Of a stretch of 64,000 bases of DNA, positions 37,753 to 47,998 are shown one piece after another. The stretch comes from Alkalibacterium sp034520745. GTDB lineage: Bacteria; Bacillota; Bacilli; Lactobacillales; Carnobacteriaceae_A. The stretch covers positions 62,001-126,000 of the forward strand of contig JAXHNF010000012.1 of the NCBI GenBank assembly GCA_034520745.1, given 5' to 3'. The position numbers and the translations under genes are program-made. Below the pieces are notes generated by a model. It worked only from the letters and a program-made list of their open reading frames with translations, had not been told where the DNA came from and searched no databases. The first letter of the stretch is position 1. Every line of letters begins with the position of its first letter.

Positions 37753-37811
37753 TATTGGATTCAAGACCGACTGAGCTTTGGAGAAACGAGCGGACCGGTT
37801 CTTTGGATGAG

Positions 37812-38250
37812 TCTAAAAATGGCCAGCTCAAACGGTTTGGGTTCGCTGAGTCGACCGTTTTCCGGCCGAAACGGTCGACTGCGGGAGTATTGCGTAGAAT
37901 TCGGTCGACCATTTTCCAATCAAAACGGTCAACTCAGGAGGATCGCGCAGAACCGGTCGACCATTTACCGCTCGAAATGGTCAACTCAGGAGTACGGCGC
38001 AGTACCGGTCGACCATTTACCGCTCCAAACGGTCAACTCAAGAGTACCCGCGCAGCCCGGTCGACCATTTTCCAATCAAAACGGTCGACTCAAGGAGGAC
38101 GGCGCAATGGTCTACATTTACCGCTTGAACATGGTTACCGCGCGAAGGTCAACTGGAGGACGCGTATCGGTCGACCATTTACCGATCGAAATGGTCAACT
38201 CGGGAGGATCGCGCAGACTCGGTCGACCGTTTCCGCTTTGATTCTGCTTT
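37812..38250. repeat. tandem palindromic array B, 8 units, period 52 bp
   Basis: Left arms GTCGACCATTT start at 37850, 37904, 37956, 38008, 38060, 38110 (GTCTAC variant), 38170 and 38222; spacings 54, 52, 52, 52, 50, 60 and 52. The right arm is mostly AAATGGTCAACTC, about 23 bp later, then a spacer like AGGAGTACGGCGCAGTACCG unique to this array. It lies between convergent phr and DUF305 genes. Confidence 0.9.
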
Positions 38251-38305
38251 AACTGATCTATTCAGCCAACTTTTTAACGAGTCTGCAGTTTTAGTACCTA
38301 AAGAA

Positions 38306-38347
38306 AAGTCCAGCCCCTCCAAATAGATGGACGGGCTGGACTTTTTC
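38306..38347 (-). terminator. Rho-independent terminator after DUF305 gene
   Basis: AAAGTCCAGCCC/GGGCTGGACTTT with flanking A and T runs. Confidence 0.92.
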
Positions 38348-38357
38348 CTTCTCAAAA

Positions 38358-38810
38358 TCATTCTTCGTTTTCCAGTTCTTCGATAAGCATTTTCATTTCG
38401 TCGATTTCTCTTCGCTGGGCTTCAATGATGGATTCCGACAGTTCCACAACGCGTTCGTCCTCAAGGTTGGCGCGTTCACTGGTCAGGATCGCTATAGAGT
38501 GGTGAGGGATCATGGCTTTCATCCAGGAGACCTGGTCCACTGTGGTCTGGCTCCTTACCAGATACAGGCTGATGCCGAAGACAACGGCGGCACTCGCCAG
38601 GATGATGCCGTTCAGTTTCTTGTTGTCATACATATGCCACATGAAAAGCATCATGATGACGGCCATCGTGGCCCCCATCAGGATTGCCATATAGATGCGG
38701 GTCTCGCTCAGCGTCGCGTGAGAAAACTCGAACACGTTTAGGTACATCAGGAAATACATGATGATTGTTGATGTTAAAATCATGGCTCCAAATCTTATAT
38801 ATTTTTTCAT
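38358..38810 (-). CDS. DUF305 family membrane protein
   Basis: 150 residues. Three transmembrane helices (for example YIRFGAMILTSTIIMYFLMY and IYMAILMGATMAVIMMLFMW), then a C-terminal four-helix DUF305 segment with the conserved MIPHHSIAILTSERA and EIDEMKMLIEEL. The MxxHH pair suggests metal binding; the role is unknown and copper handling is only a suggestion from gene neighbourhoods elsewhere. Its ribosome site GGAGG lies inside the end of the macro-domain gene, so the two are translationally linked. Confidence 0.9.
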   Translation of the reverse strand: MKKYIRFGAMILTSTIIMYFLMYLNVFEFSHATLSETRIYMAILMGATMAVIMMLFMWHMYDNKKLNGIILASAAVVFGISLYLVRSQTTVDQVSWMKAMIPHHSIAILTSERANLEDERVVELSESIIEAQRREIDEMKMLIEELENEE

Positions 38811-38811
38811 T

Positions 38812-39338
38812 TTATTCTTTTCCTCCTTGAATTGCCTTATTTAATGCTTCTTTCAGTACCGCTTCTGTCTCATCGTCAAAAGCGACGAAGATGACTGCTT
38901 TCCACTTCTGGGTCGTCTTCGGTAAGATCCACGACCGTCTCTGTCGCGATCTCACTTGCTTCTTTGACCGGATAGCCATAGATGCCGGTACTGATCGCCG
39001 GAAAAGCGACCGACTTTATCCCGTTTTCTCTGGCCACTGCGATACTGTTCCTGTAACAGTCTTTCAGTTTTCCAGCCTCCCCGCGAGCGCCACCTTGGTA
39101 AACTGGTCCCACTGCGTGTATCACGTAGTCAGCAGGCAAGTCAAAGCCTTCCGTCAGTTTGGCTTCACCTGTTTCCGCCCCATTCAATCTTCCGGCAGGC
39201 CTCTTTCAGTTCCGGCCCGGCTGCACGGTGGATGGCCCCGTCGACGCCTCCCCCGCCAAGCAGTGACTTGTTGGCGGCATTGACGATGGCACCCACCTTC
39301 AACTTGGTGATGTCTCCTTTATGCACTTCCCATTTCAT
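38812..39338 (-). CDS. macro-domain protein (O-acetyl-ADP-ribose / ADP-ribose hydrolase family), one or two frameshifts
   Basis: ATG at 39338 after GAAGGAGG (MKWEVHKGDITKL). Macro motifs: GAIVNAANKSLLGGGGVDGA, YVIHAVGPVYQGG and FPAISTGIYGYPV, the ADP-ribose binding loops. The frame changes near 39190 (after KEACRKIE) and near 38890; the last part ends VLKEALNKAIQGGKE. About 175 residues. Removes ADP-ribose from proteins or O-acetyl-ADP-ribose. The stop codon lies two bases before the DUF305 start. Confidence 0.92.
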
Positions 39339-39485
39339 TGCGTGCCTCCTTCACAAAACTCAGGCTCCTGGAATCACGGAACGATTTTAACGCAAAATAA
39401 TCATTATCGATGGCTTTCGCTGACTTTAAACAACCGTAACCTTGTGAGCCTCTTATCAATATGTTATACCTTCTGTTAAATTCAG

Positions 39486-39560
39486 ACAATAAAAAGCTCA
39501 GTCAGTAGAGCCCACGCTTCAACCGTTTCAAAGGCTGGCGCTTCACTCTATGACTGAGCT
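39486..39560 (-). terminator. Rho-independent terminator after the lysine transporter
   Basis: AGCTCAGTCATAGAG paired with CTCTACTGACTGAGCT, long loop, then TTTTTATT on the minus strand. Confidence 0.85.
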
Positions 39561-41307
39561 AATATTTTTCAGATTACTGTCTTGAACCGTTTCTGATGTA
39601 TCCACTTTTTTACCGAAAATGAAAATGACGGCAACGATAGCGATCAGAGCTATCGGCAGAACGATCATCACGGACAGGCCGAATGCTGAAGGAATGTATC
39701 CGAAAAGTACGGATATCACGGCTACGACAACAGCATATGGCAGCTGTGTCTTGACGTGGTCCATCAAGTTCGAGCCGGCACCCATGGATGACAGGATCGT
39801 TGTATCAGAAATCGGTGACGCATGATCCCCGAAAATCGCACCGGTCAGTACTGCACCGGCAGACATGATGACGAAGTTGGCATCGCCCGGCTGCATGGCT
39901 GTTGCCAGAGGAATCGCCAGCGGCATCAAAATACCCATCGTTCCATATGACGTTCCGGTGGCAAAGGAAATGATCGCACCCAGCAGGAAGATGACGGTCG
40001 GCAGCAGGAACGGCGGCATCGCGTCACTGAGCAGCGTTACGAGGTAAGCGGCTGTTCCCAGTTCACCCATGACGCCCGAGAGTGACCAGGCCAACAGCAG
40101 GACGACGCCGGTGATCATCAGCGTTTTCATCCCGTTCACCCAGATATCGATCCCTTTGCTGAAACTGAAATGCCCCTGAGTCACGCCCATGAACAGAGCA
40201 ATGATACTGGCAATCAGTGCAGCCTGGAAAAGAACGACGGACGCGTCGGAAGCGCCGAACACTTCTCTCAGTGTAACGAAGGAGAAAGGTGAATTCTCGA
40301 TCGTCTGGATCAGTGCCGTATTATCGGAACCTAAAATCGCTTGACGGCCATTGGTGTAAAAGCCGATGAAACTGAACAGGATAAGGGAACCGATCGGAAT
40401 CAAGGCATTCCAGACGGTCGTTCTGCCTTTGACAACGACTTCCATCTCTTCATCCGGATTTTCCAGATGTGACCCGCTGGCTATCAGTTCTTTTGTATCT
40501 CGTGCACGTTTTTGAGCTTTGCGCATCGGACCGAATTCTCTTAAAGTTAAGGATGTGACCAGTACAAATATCAGCATCAAAATGTTATAGAAGCGGTAAG
40601 GAATGGTCTGCAGGAAGATACCGTAAGCATTGACATCCTGACCGATCGACTGGAAAGCGTCATTGATAAGCCCGACTTCGTAACCGATCCAGGTCGAAAT
40701 CAGCGCAATCCCGGCGATCGGTGCAGCCGTCGCATCGATGACAAAAGCCAGACGTTCTCTGGAAATATTCATTTTATCCGAAACCGGACGCATGATCGGA
40801 CCAACAATCAGTGCATTGGCGTAATCATCGAAGAAGATGAGCAGACCGAGTATCCAGGTAATGACCTGCGTGCTGACCGGGCCTTTAGCTCTCTTAGCCA
40901 GACTTTCGGCAATCGCACGGGCCCCGCCGGTCGACGTGATGAGTGCGATCAGACCACCGATGACAAGCACCTGAAGAATGATCCCGGCATTCCAGGGATC
41001 AGCCAGTGACCCTAAAATGTAGTCGACGATATCGGTGAAACCGTAAAGCAGTCCCAGCAGAATATTGGCCCCGCCGGCATACTGGATGATCACGGTCCCT
41101 GAAAATATCCCCAGGAACAGGGACAAGACCACGTTTTTAGTCACGAAAGCCAGAATGATCGCAACGATCGGCGGAATCAGAGTCAGAGGTCCCATAGACT
41201 GTGCAAGACTCCCGCCTTCCTCAGCTGCTAAAACAGGTTCAGGTACAAGCCACACCAGGCAGTGCCAGAATCAGCAGAGGACTGAGTGAATTAAGTCGTT
41301 TTTTCAT
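39543..41307 (-). CDS. lysW: NhaC-family transporter, predicted lysine transporter LysW (one frameshift at the N terminus)
   Basis: About 587 residues with twelve or more helices of the Na+/H+ antiporter NhaC superfamily: IPPIVAIILAFVTKNVVLSL, FDDYANALIVGPIMRPV, GAIFGDHASPISDTTILSS. True start is ATG 41307 (MKKRLNSLSPLLILALPG); a frame change near 41255 joins it to WLVPEPVLAAEEGG, which looks like a signal sequence. It is preceded by a lysine riboswitch, and riboswitch-controlled NhaC relatives were predicted as lysine transporters (LysW). So lysine uptake is more likely than simple sodium/proton exchange. Confidence 0.9.
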
Positions 41308-41335
41308 TTTTGTTCTCCAATCTATAATTTTTTTC

Positions 41336-41555
41336 ATAGAAAAAAGCACCCAAGGGCACAATACCTCAGATGCTTTAGAACCGCATATTTAAGGATAGTG
41401 CTCCACGCAAGCGTGACAGTCATACGCTTATTAAACGTATGCCCAGGAGAGTGAGATGACGCTCGACTTTCCTTCGGCAAAGAACCCTTTCCTGTCATTC
41501 ACCGGCAGTCACGCCTCCAGACAGTACTCTTATTCTTGGCACCTCTATCTTTTCT
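41336..41555 (-). promoter_or_regulatory. lysine riboswitch with terminator
   Basis: On the minus strand: GATAGAGGTGCCAAGAATAA, GAGTACTGTCTGGAGG, then AAAGGGTTCTTTGCCGAAGG, then GACTGTCACGCTTGCGTGGA and GCACTATCCT. These are the conserved blocks of the L box in order. It ends with a terminator, AAGCATCTGAGG/CCTTGGGTGCTT plus six T (41338-41376). High lysine should stop transcription of the transporter. Confidence 0.95.
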
Positions 41556-41574
41556 TCTATTTTCAACGCTTTTA

Positions 41575-41603
41575 AGTCTACTGTATTTCAGCCTGTATTT
41601 CAA
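41575..41603 (-). promoter_or_regulatory. promoter of the riboswitch transcript
   Basis: TTGAAA, 17-bp spacer, TAGACT on the minus strand, just upstream of the aptamer. Confidence 0.55.
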
Positions 41604-41794
41604 GGGTAAATTTAAGTTCCGTACTTTTAAAAGAAAACCGATCGCTGTCAAGCGACCGGTAGTCCATTTAAGCTTTTTACTTCTCAAGTCTTTTTAAATG
41701 AAACTGCGTGAATAAAGACATTCACGCAGCACATTATCCCCCTGTTTTCCTGAAATCCCTGTCTAGGCTTTTGAAATCAGTTTGACCTATATAC

Positions 41795-41947
41795 TTACTT
41801 TCTGTTGTCCTGATTTCCGTCTTTTGAATAAGCTTTATCTATCTTTTTCCCTACAACTGCAATAGAAGTAAACAACCCAGATACCGCAGCCAGGATACTT
41901 CCAAGAACGGCAAGGCTGACTATAATGATTTTTTTCTTGTTTTTCAT
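41795..41947 (-). CDS. small single-pass membrane protein
   Basis: A 50-residue frame: basic head MKNKKK, hydrophobic helix IIIVSLAVLGSILAAVSGLF, then VVGKKIDKAYSKDG and TAA. ATG follows GGAGGCAAAAG with ideal spacing. No family recognised. It lies upstream of the lysine transporter promoter and downstream of array C. Confidence 0.65.
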   Translation of the reverse strand: MKNKKKIIIVSLAVLGSILAAVSGLFTSIAVVGKKIDKAYSKDGNQDNRK

Positions 41948-42079
41948 GCTTTTGCCTCCAAGAGTTTATAGTGTCGAATTGACTAAAATACAATAGTCGT
42001 AATTTTTGAAAGAAAGACTCATTTTTTTGAAAGACCTCGGTTAATCCGCAGTGATGCCAACTTGGCGATATACTCACTT

Positions 42080-42535
42080 ACGAGTCGGCCATTTCGTACT
42101 GAATATGGTCGACCCACCAAGTTTCGAAGCTGTGAGTTGGTCATTTCGCGATGAATATGGTCGACCCGCCAAGTTGTCAAAGCTGCGAGTTGGTCATTTC
42201 GCGATGAATATGGTCGACCCGCTAATTGTCAAAGCTGTGAGTTGGTCATTTCGCGATGAATATGGTCGACCCACCAAGTGTCAAAGCTGCGAGTTGGTCA
42301 TTTCGCGCTGAATATGGTCGACCCGACTCAAGTTGTCAAAGCTGCGAGTTGGTCATTTCGCGATGAATATGGTCGACCCACTAGTTGTCAAAGCTGTGAG
42401 TTGGTCATCCAGTCCGTAAAATGGTCGACCCGGTGAGAACTTGCCCGGCGAGCTGGCCATTTTGTGCTGAAAATGGTCGACTCACCAATTTTCGAAGCTG
42501 CCAGTCGACCATCCAGTCCGGAAAATGGTCGACCC
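42080..42535. repeat. tandem palindromic array C, 9 units, period 52 bp
   Basis: The right arm ATGGTCGACC recurs with GTCGAC at 42108, 42160, 42213, 42265, 42317, 42372, 42424, 42476 and 42528; spacings 52, 53, 52, 52, 55, 52, 52 and 52. The left arm is GAGTTGGTCATTTCGCGATG and the spacer GCCAAGTTGTCAAAGCTGC. The first six units are nearly identical; the last three drift (CATCCAGTCCG loop). It lies in a 650-bp gap with no gene. Confidence 0.92.
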
Positions 42536-42596
42536 AACTGTTCTACCGGCTTCGAGATGACCTTTTTATAAAACGATCGGTTCACAGACATAAGAT

Positions 42597-43383
42597 CTAG
42601 TACGCTTTTGTCATTCCGCCGTCGACCAGGAGCTGCTGTCCGGTTATATAGGTGTTGGCATCGGAAACTAAAAAGACAGCCATCTTGGCCAGCTCTTCAG
42701 GTTTACCGTACCGGCCAAGTGCGATCGTGTCTTCGACCGATGCTCTCACATCTATGGCCGTTTTCCCTTCACGTTCGGCACGTTTGCCGTCCAGCTCGGT
42801 CAGGCGGTCTGTTTCGATCCGTCCCGCTCCGATGGTATTGACCAGAATGCCGTCTGCCGGCGAGTTCCTGAGACAGGCTCTTTGACAGGCCCGAGATCCC
42901 CATGCGGAAAACGTTGGACATGACCAGTCCGTCGATGGCCTGCTTGATCGATGATGAGGCATTGTTCAGGATCCGGCCGTGGGTTTCCTTCAAGTCCGGC
43001 AGTACCGCATTGATCGTCCGGATATAGCTCAACAGCGTCAGGTCGAAGGCTTTCTGCCAGTCTTCATCTGAGAAACTGTCGAAAGAACCTCCCGGCGGTC
43101 CCCCGGTATTGTTGACAAGGATACTGATTTTTCCGAAAGTCTTTCGTGTCGATTCGACCAGTTGTCTAATATTTTCCGGATCGGTCAGATCACAAACTGT
43201 ATAGGCGACTTTCCCTTTAGTCTCCCTTTCGATATCGGCTTTTACCTGCTCAAGCTTTTCTTCTGTCCGGCTGGTCAGCATCACGTTCGCTCCTTCTCTG
43301 GCCAGCTCCTGTGCGATGGCTTTCCCCAAGCCGGAACTGGATGCTAGAACGAGCGCCGTTTTTCCTGAAAGTTTAAGATCCAT
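42597..43383 (-). CDS. short-chain dehydrogenase/reductase (3-oxoacyl reductase-like), one frameshift
   Basis: Rossmann start GKTALVLASSSGLGKAIAQE, NTGGPPGGSFDSF and a C-terminal NTYITGQQLLVDGGMTKAY. Where SDRs carry the catalytic Tyr-x-x-x-Lys, this one reads NASSSIKQAIDGLVMSNVFR, so the Tyr is absent, a feature of a particular GGPPGG subfamily. The frame changes near 42880. About 262 residues. Substrate unknown. A perfect 16-bp palindrome lies upstream. Confidence 0.9.
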
Positions 43384-43430
43384 ATTCTCATCTCCCCGTT
43401 ACTTCATTAAAATAATTGTGTATAACAACT

Positions 43431-43446
43431 ACACTGTATACAGTGT
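43431..43446. promoter_or_regulatory. perfect palindrome, likely operator upstream of the SDR gene
   Basis: ACACTGTATACAGTGT, between the gcvPB stop codons and the SDR start (48 bp away). Its length and symmetry suit a TetR- or GntR-type repressor site; no regulator gene is adjacent. Confidence 0.5.
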
Positions 43447-43449
43447 TTA

Positions 43450-44925
43450 TTATTCCGAGTCAGTCTCCCTTTGATAGGTCACGACCGGTTTTCTTGCAGC
43501 CGTGACTTCGTCCAGTCGTCTGACAGATTTCGTGAACGGTGCACCGGTCACCTGATCCGGATTTTCTTCCGCATCCCTGGCGATCTCGATCAACGCGTCC
43601 GCAAAGGCGTCCAGTGTTTCTTTGGCTTCCGTTTCCGTCGGTTCGATCATCAGACATTCGTCAACGATCAGCGGGAAGTAAACGGTCGGCGCATAAAACC
43701 CGTAGTCCAGCAGACGTTTGGCAATGTCCAGCGTCCGCACACCTAGTTTCTTCTGACGATTGCCGCTCAGGACGAATTCGTGTTTGCAGATCGACTTGAA
43801 CGGGGTATCGAAATACGGCTCCAGCCTTGCCTTCATATAGTTGGCATGCAAGACCGCATCTTCCGATACCTGCTGAAGCCCTTCGGCGCCCATGGACCGG
43901 ATGTAGGCGTAAGCACGGACGTTCACGCCGAAGTTGCCGTAATAACCCTTGACGCGGCCGATCGATTTCGGATGATCATAAGTCAGTTTGTACCTGTCGC
44001 CGTCTTTCTCGATACGCGGGGACGGCAGGAAATCCGTCAGGTAATCCACGACGCCGACGGGACCCGATCCCGGGCCGCCTCCGCCATGTGGGGTACTGAA
44101 TGTTTTATGCAGGTTCAAATGCACGACATCAAAGCCCATTTCCCCAGGCGTCGATTTGCCTAAAATGGCATTGGCATTGGCCCCGTCATAATAAAGCAGG
44201 CCGCCCGCCGCATGAACGATCTCGGCGATCTCGACGATATCGACTTCAAACAATCCTAATGTATTCGGGTTTGTCAGCATCAGCCCGGCTGTGTCCGGTC
44301 CGATGGCTTCTTTCAGTGCTTCAACACCAACGCGTCCTTCGTCGTTGGATTTGATCTCGACCACGTCATAACCGGCCACGACCGCACTCGCCGGGTTCGT
44401 CCCGTGAGCGGAATCCGGGACCAGGATCTTGCGGCGCTGGTCGCCTTCCCCGTTGGCTTCATGGTAGGCTTTGAAAATCAGCAGTCCGGACCATTCACCC
44501 TGTGCTCCGGCTGCAGGCTGCAGTGAAATCGCGTCCATGCCCGTGACTTCCTTCAGGTTTTCTTCCAGGCGGTACATCAGTTCCAGTGCGCCCTGTGCGG
44601 TCATTTCCGGCTGGAGCGGATGGATATTGGCAAATCCGCTGAAGCGGGCGATGTCTTCATTGATTTTCGGGTTGTATTTCATCGTGCAGGATCCCAGCGG
44701 GTAAAAGCCAGTCTCCACACCGAAGTTCTTGTTCGATAAGGCCGTGTAGTGGCGCATGACCTGCAACTCGGACAGCTCAGGCAGTTCGGCTGGCGTTTCT
44801 CTCTGAAGATGAGCCGGGATGACGTCGCTCAAGTCTGTCTGTTCAACCTCGGACTCCGGCAGACTGTAACCCTGGCGTCCTTTTTTTGAAATTTCAAATA
44901 CTAAATCATTGTATGTTATATTCAT
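43450..44925 (-). CDS. gcvPB: glycine decarboxylase subunit 2 (P-protein beta)
   Basis: PLP enzyme that decarboxylates glycine and passes the aminomethyl group to lipoyl-GcvH. 491 residues, intact. The PLP lysine is in LNLHKTFSTPHGGGGPG; GFYPLGSCTMKYNP and LLYYDGANANAILG are family motifs. The start ATG directly follows the gcvPA stop (TAAATG). Last gene of gcvT-gcvH-gcvPA-gcvPB; it ends with tandem stops TAATAA. Confidence 0.97.
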   Translation of the reverse strand: MNITYNDLVFEISKKGRQGYSLPESEVEQTDLSDVIPAHLQRETPAELPELSELQVMRHYTALSNKNFGVETGFYPLGSCTMKYNPKINEDIARFSGFANIHPLQPEMTAQGALELMYRLEENLKEVTGMDAISLQPAAGAQGEWSGLLIFKAYHEANGEGDQRRKILVPDSAHGTNPASAVVAGYDVVEIKSNDEGRVGVEALKEAIGPDTAGLMLTNPNTLGLFEVDIVEIAEIVHAAGGLLYYDGANANAILGKSTPGEMGFDVVHLNLHKTFSTPHGGGGPGSGPVGVVDYLTDFLPSPRIEKDGDRYKLTYDHPKSIGRVKGYYGNFGVNVRAYAYIRSMGAEGLQQVSEDAVLHANYMKARLEPYFDTPFKSICKHEFVLSGNRQKKLGVRTLDIAKRLLDYGFYAPTVYFPLIVDECLMIEPTETEAKETLDAFADALIEIARDAEENPDQVTGAPFTKSVRRLDEVTAARKPVVTYQRETDSE

Positions 44926-46283
44926 TTATTTAGCCTCCCCTGTCAGCACATCGATCAGGCTGTCCATCTCTTCTTTTGTACGCTTTTCGGTGACGCAGAT
45001 CAGCATGGCGTTGTCTTCGCCTAAATATTCGGAAACGTCGTAGCCTGCGATGATACTTTGTTCTAACAGTTTTTTGGAAACATGTTCTATCGGCTCATTG
45101 CACCTGACAACGAATTCGTTGAAGAAAGCATCCGAAGACAGCACGTCCAGCCCTTTCTCCTCGAGCTGCTTCTCTACGTAATGGGCATGGCTGATGTTCT
45201 GCCTTGCCATTTCCTGAAGGCCGACCTTGCCCACTGTGGACAGGAAGACCGACGTGGCCAGAGCAGTCAGAGCCTGGTTCGAACTCATGTTGGACGTTGC
45301 TTTTTCGCGGCGGATATGCTGTTCACGCGTCTGAAGCGTCATGACAAAACCGCGTTTGCCGTCCTGATCCGTCGTCTGACCGACGATACGGCTCGGGACT
45401 TTACGCATGTATTTTTTCTTCACGGCGAAGTAGCCGCAGTGCGGTCCACCGTAACTCATCGGGAGTCCCAGAGGCTGGGTGTCCCCGACAACGATATCCG
45501 CGCCGAGTTTGCCGGGCGACTCCAGAACCGCCAGAGCCAGCGGGTTCGGCCATCACGATCAGTAGGGTCTTGGTTGCTTCACACACGTCCTTGACCGCTT
45601 TCAGATCCTCGATGGTTCCGTAAAAGTTAGGGTACTGAATGATCACAGCCGCCGTCTGGTCGCTGACTGCTTCTTTCAAAGCTTTCAGGTCTGTCTGCAG
45701 CTCAGCCAGTCCGACTTCCTTGACGTCGTATTCCATTCCGTAGGCATAGGTCTGGACCACTTCTTTCGCCTGCGGATGCAGCGCTTTTGAATACAGCACT
45801 TCATTCCTTTTGGTTGCCGACGTCGCCAGGTTGCAGGCTTCCCCCAGGGAGGTGAAGCCGTCATAGAGACTCGAATTGGCTACGTCCATGCCGGTCAGTT
45901 CACACATCATGGTCTGGAATTCGAACAGGGCCTGCAGTTCTCCCTGACTGGCTTCCGGCTGATACGGGGTATAGGCGGTCATGAATTCAGACCTCAAAAG
46001 CACATGGTTGACGACGCTTGGGATGTAATGGTCATATGTACCTGCGCCGATAAAGTAGGCATGCGTGTCTGTGGTCGTGTTCATCGTCAGCGAGGGCCTT
46101 CATATGTCTGACTAGGGCCTGTTCGCTCAAAGCCGGTTTCAGTTCGATCGTCTTCTCTTTTGTCGCACGGGTTGATTCAGGTATATCCGAAAACAGTTCT
46201 TTGATCGATGAGATCCCGATGGTTTCCAGCATCTCTTTCCTGTCCTGACTGGTCGTTGGTAAATAACGGTGCTGTTTTTCCAA
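44926..46283 (-). CDS. gcvPA: glycine decarboxylase subunit 1 (P-protein alpha), two frameshifts
   Basis: N-terminal half of the split glycine dehydrogenase. HRYLPTTSQDRKEMLETIGI, then TPYQPEASQGELQALFEFQT, DVANSSLYDGFTSLGEA and IVGQTTDQDGKRGFVMTLQT are typical. Frame changes occur near 46075 and 45540 to 45430. The start chosen is TTG 46283 (MEKQHRYLP) after GAGGAG; a GTG nine bases earlier overlaps that site. About 450 residues when joined. Confidence 0.94.
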
Positions 46284-46345
46284 ACTGATCACTCCTCATG
46301 TGGGTATGCCACATCATTCCGTTTTATACTGTTTTCTAATAAAAG

Positions 46346-46382
46346 GCAGAAAGAAGAGACGCCATCGGTTCTCTTCTTTCTA
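46346..46382 (-). terminator. hairpin between gcvH and gcvPA
   Basis: AGAAAGAAGAG/CTCTTCTTTCT with only a weak T run. In the middle of the operon it may set mRNA stability or partial termination. Confidence 0.5.
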
Positions 46383-46392
46383 CATACTGATT

Positions 46393-46782
46393 TTATAAGG
46401 TGTCGATATAGTCCTGATAGGCTTTTTCATCCATCAAGCCGGATGTGTCGACAGGATTTTTTAGACTGGACTTCGATCAGCCAGCCGTCTTCGTATCGGG
46501 AATTGTTCAGTTTTCTCCGGTTCATCTTCCAGTGAACTGTTCACTTTAGCTACGGACCCTTCGACCGGTGCGTAGATCTCAGACGTTGATTTCACCGATT
46601 CGACGGTTGAAAACTCATCTTCTTCAGCTAAATCGGTGCCCACTTCAGGCAGTTCCACAAAGACGCATGTCCTCCAGCTGCTCGATGGCGTATTCGGTGA
46701 TGCCGATGCGGACATAGTCGTCATTCACCAGTTCGACCCATTCGTGTTCTTCGGTATAAAACAACTTGGCTGCATCTGTCAT
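46393..46782 (-). CDS. gcvH: glycine cleavage system H protein, about three frame changes
   Basis: Lipoyl carrier protein. The start MTDAAKLFYTEEHEWVEL (ATG 46782 after AAGGAG) is typical. The lipoylated lysine is in STVESVKSTSEIYAPVEG. The frame changes near 46670, 46515 and 46455, with the end reading GLMDEKAYQDYIDTL. About 129 residues, normal length. Second gene of the gcv operon. Confidence 0.92.
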
Positions 46783-46822
46783 TTTGCATTCTCCTTTGGT
46801 CCTCTATTATTTAGTTTTTTGT

Positions 46823-47935
46823 TCAGCTTTTAAGGAAGTTCTTTTTGGTGACTTCGGCGTCGACCTGATTCTTGCGGACCTGTATCCTGACCGTGTCACC
46901 GAGTTTGATCCCGGCTTTTTTGATGCGCATGAAACCGATACTGTTGCCCAAGGTCGGTGACTGTGTGCCGGACGTGACGACACCGATCTCTTCATCCTCT
47001 TCATTGAAGACAGCATAACCGGTGCGTGCGATGCCTCTGTCTTTCACTTCAAAGCCGCGGGACAGATAGGTCGTGCCTTCTTCCTTCTGTTTTTCCAGCG
47101 CTTTTTGTCCGATAAACGGTTCGGGCTTGTCCCATTTCACGGCAAAACGCAGACCGGCTTCTAGTGGGGTCACGTCTTCAGAAAGATCCTGACCGTATAG
47201 CGGCATGCCCGCTTCCAGCCTCAGTGTGTCACGGGCGCCCAGACCGCATTCCTGGATGCCGTATGCCTCACCGATCTCAAGAAACGTCTTCCAGAGCGCT
47301 TCCGTCTGGTCCCACTTCACGTAGCACTCATAGCCGTCTTCGCCTGTGTAACCGGTGCGTGACAGCAGGACATCATCGAAATCGTCTGTGGAAACGTCTG
47401 GTAAAAAGTGGTAATTCTTGATCTTTCGGCTTCTTCACCAAATACTTCGGCCACGATGTCTGCGGCTTTCGGTCCCTGAATGGCGATCAGCCCCGTCTCT
47501 TCAGACACGTCGGTCAAGGTCATCCCCTCTTGTTGATGCGCAGTCAGCCAATACCGGATCTTGTCCGTGTTTGAGGCGTTGGGCGTCAGCATGTAGCGCC
47601 GTGTCGCTCAGCTTGAAGATGATGATGTCGTCCAGGATCCCGCCGTTTTCATTGGTGACCAGCGTATAGACGGCCTGGTTTGGTTCGACCTTAGCGACGT
47701 CATTCGTGATGAGCCGGTTCAGCCAAGCGGTCGCCTGCGCGCCTTCGACTTTTATTTCTCCCATATGAGACACGTCGAAAAGTCCCACACGCTCTCTGAC
47801 CACCTGGTGTTCTTCACTTAATTTTGTGAACTGGACGGGCAGAGCCCATGAACCAAAGTCGATCAGTTTTACATTGTTATTTTTGTAGTACGGGTATAAC
47901 GGGGTGCATTTCAAGTCTGTTCCTTCTTTTGCCAA
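46823..47935 (-). CDS. gcvT: glycine cleavage system aminomethyltransferase, frameshifts
   Basis: T protein: moves the methylene to tetrahydrofolate, releasing ammonia. The start is TTG 47935 (MAKEGTDLKCTPLYPYY) after GGAGGG. Family segments are SWALPVQFTKLSEEHQVVRE, GLFDVSHMGEIKVEG, and LRLEAGMPLYGQDL near the C terminus. Frame changes occur near 47590 and 47330. About 370 residues. First gene of the operon; its 5' region is the R1 element. Confidence 0.95.
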
Positions 47936-47998
47936 AGCTATCCCTCCATACGATTCAGATGACAGAAATAGAATGTTGATCTGATTAAGAATATCTAC

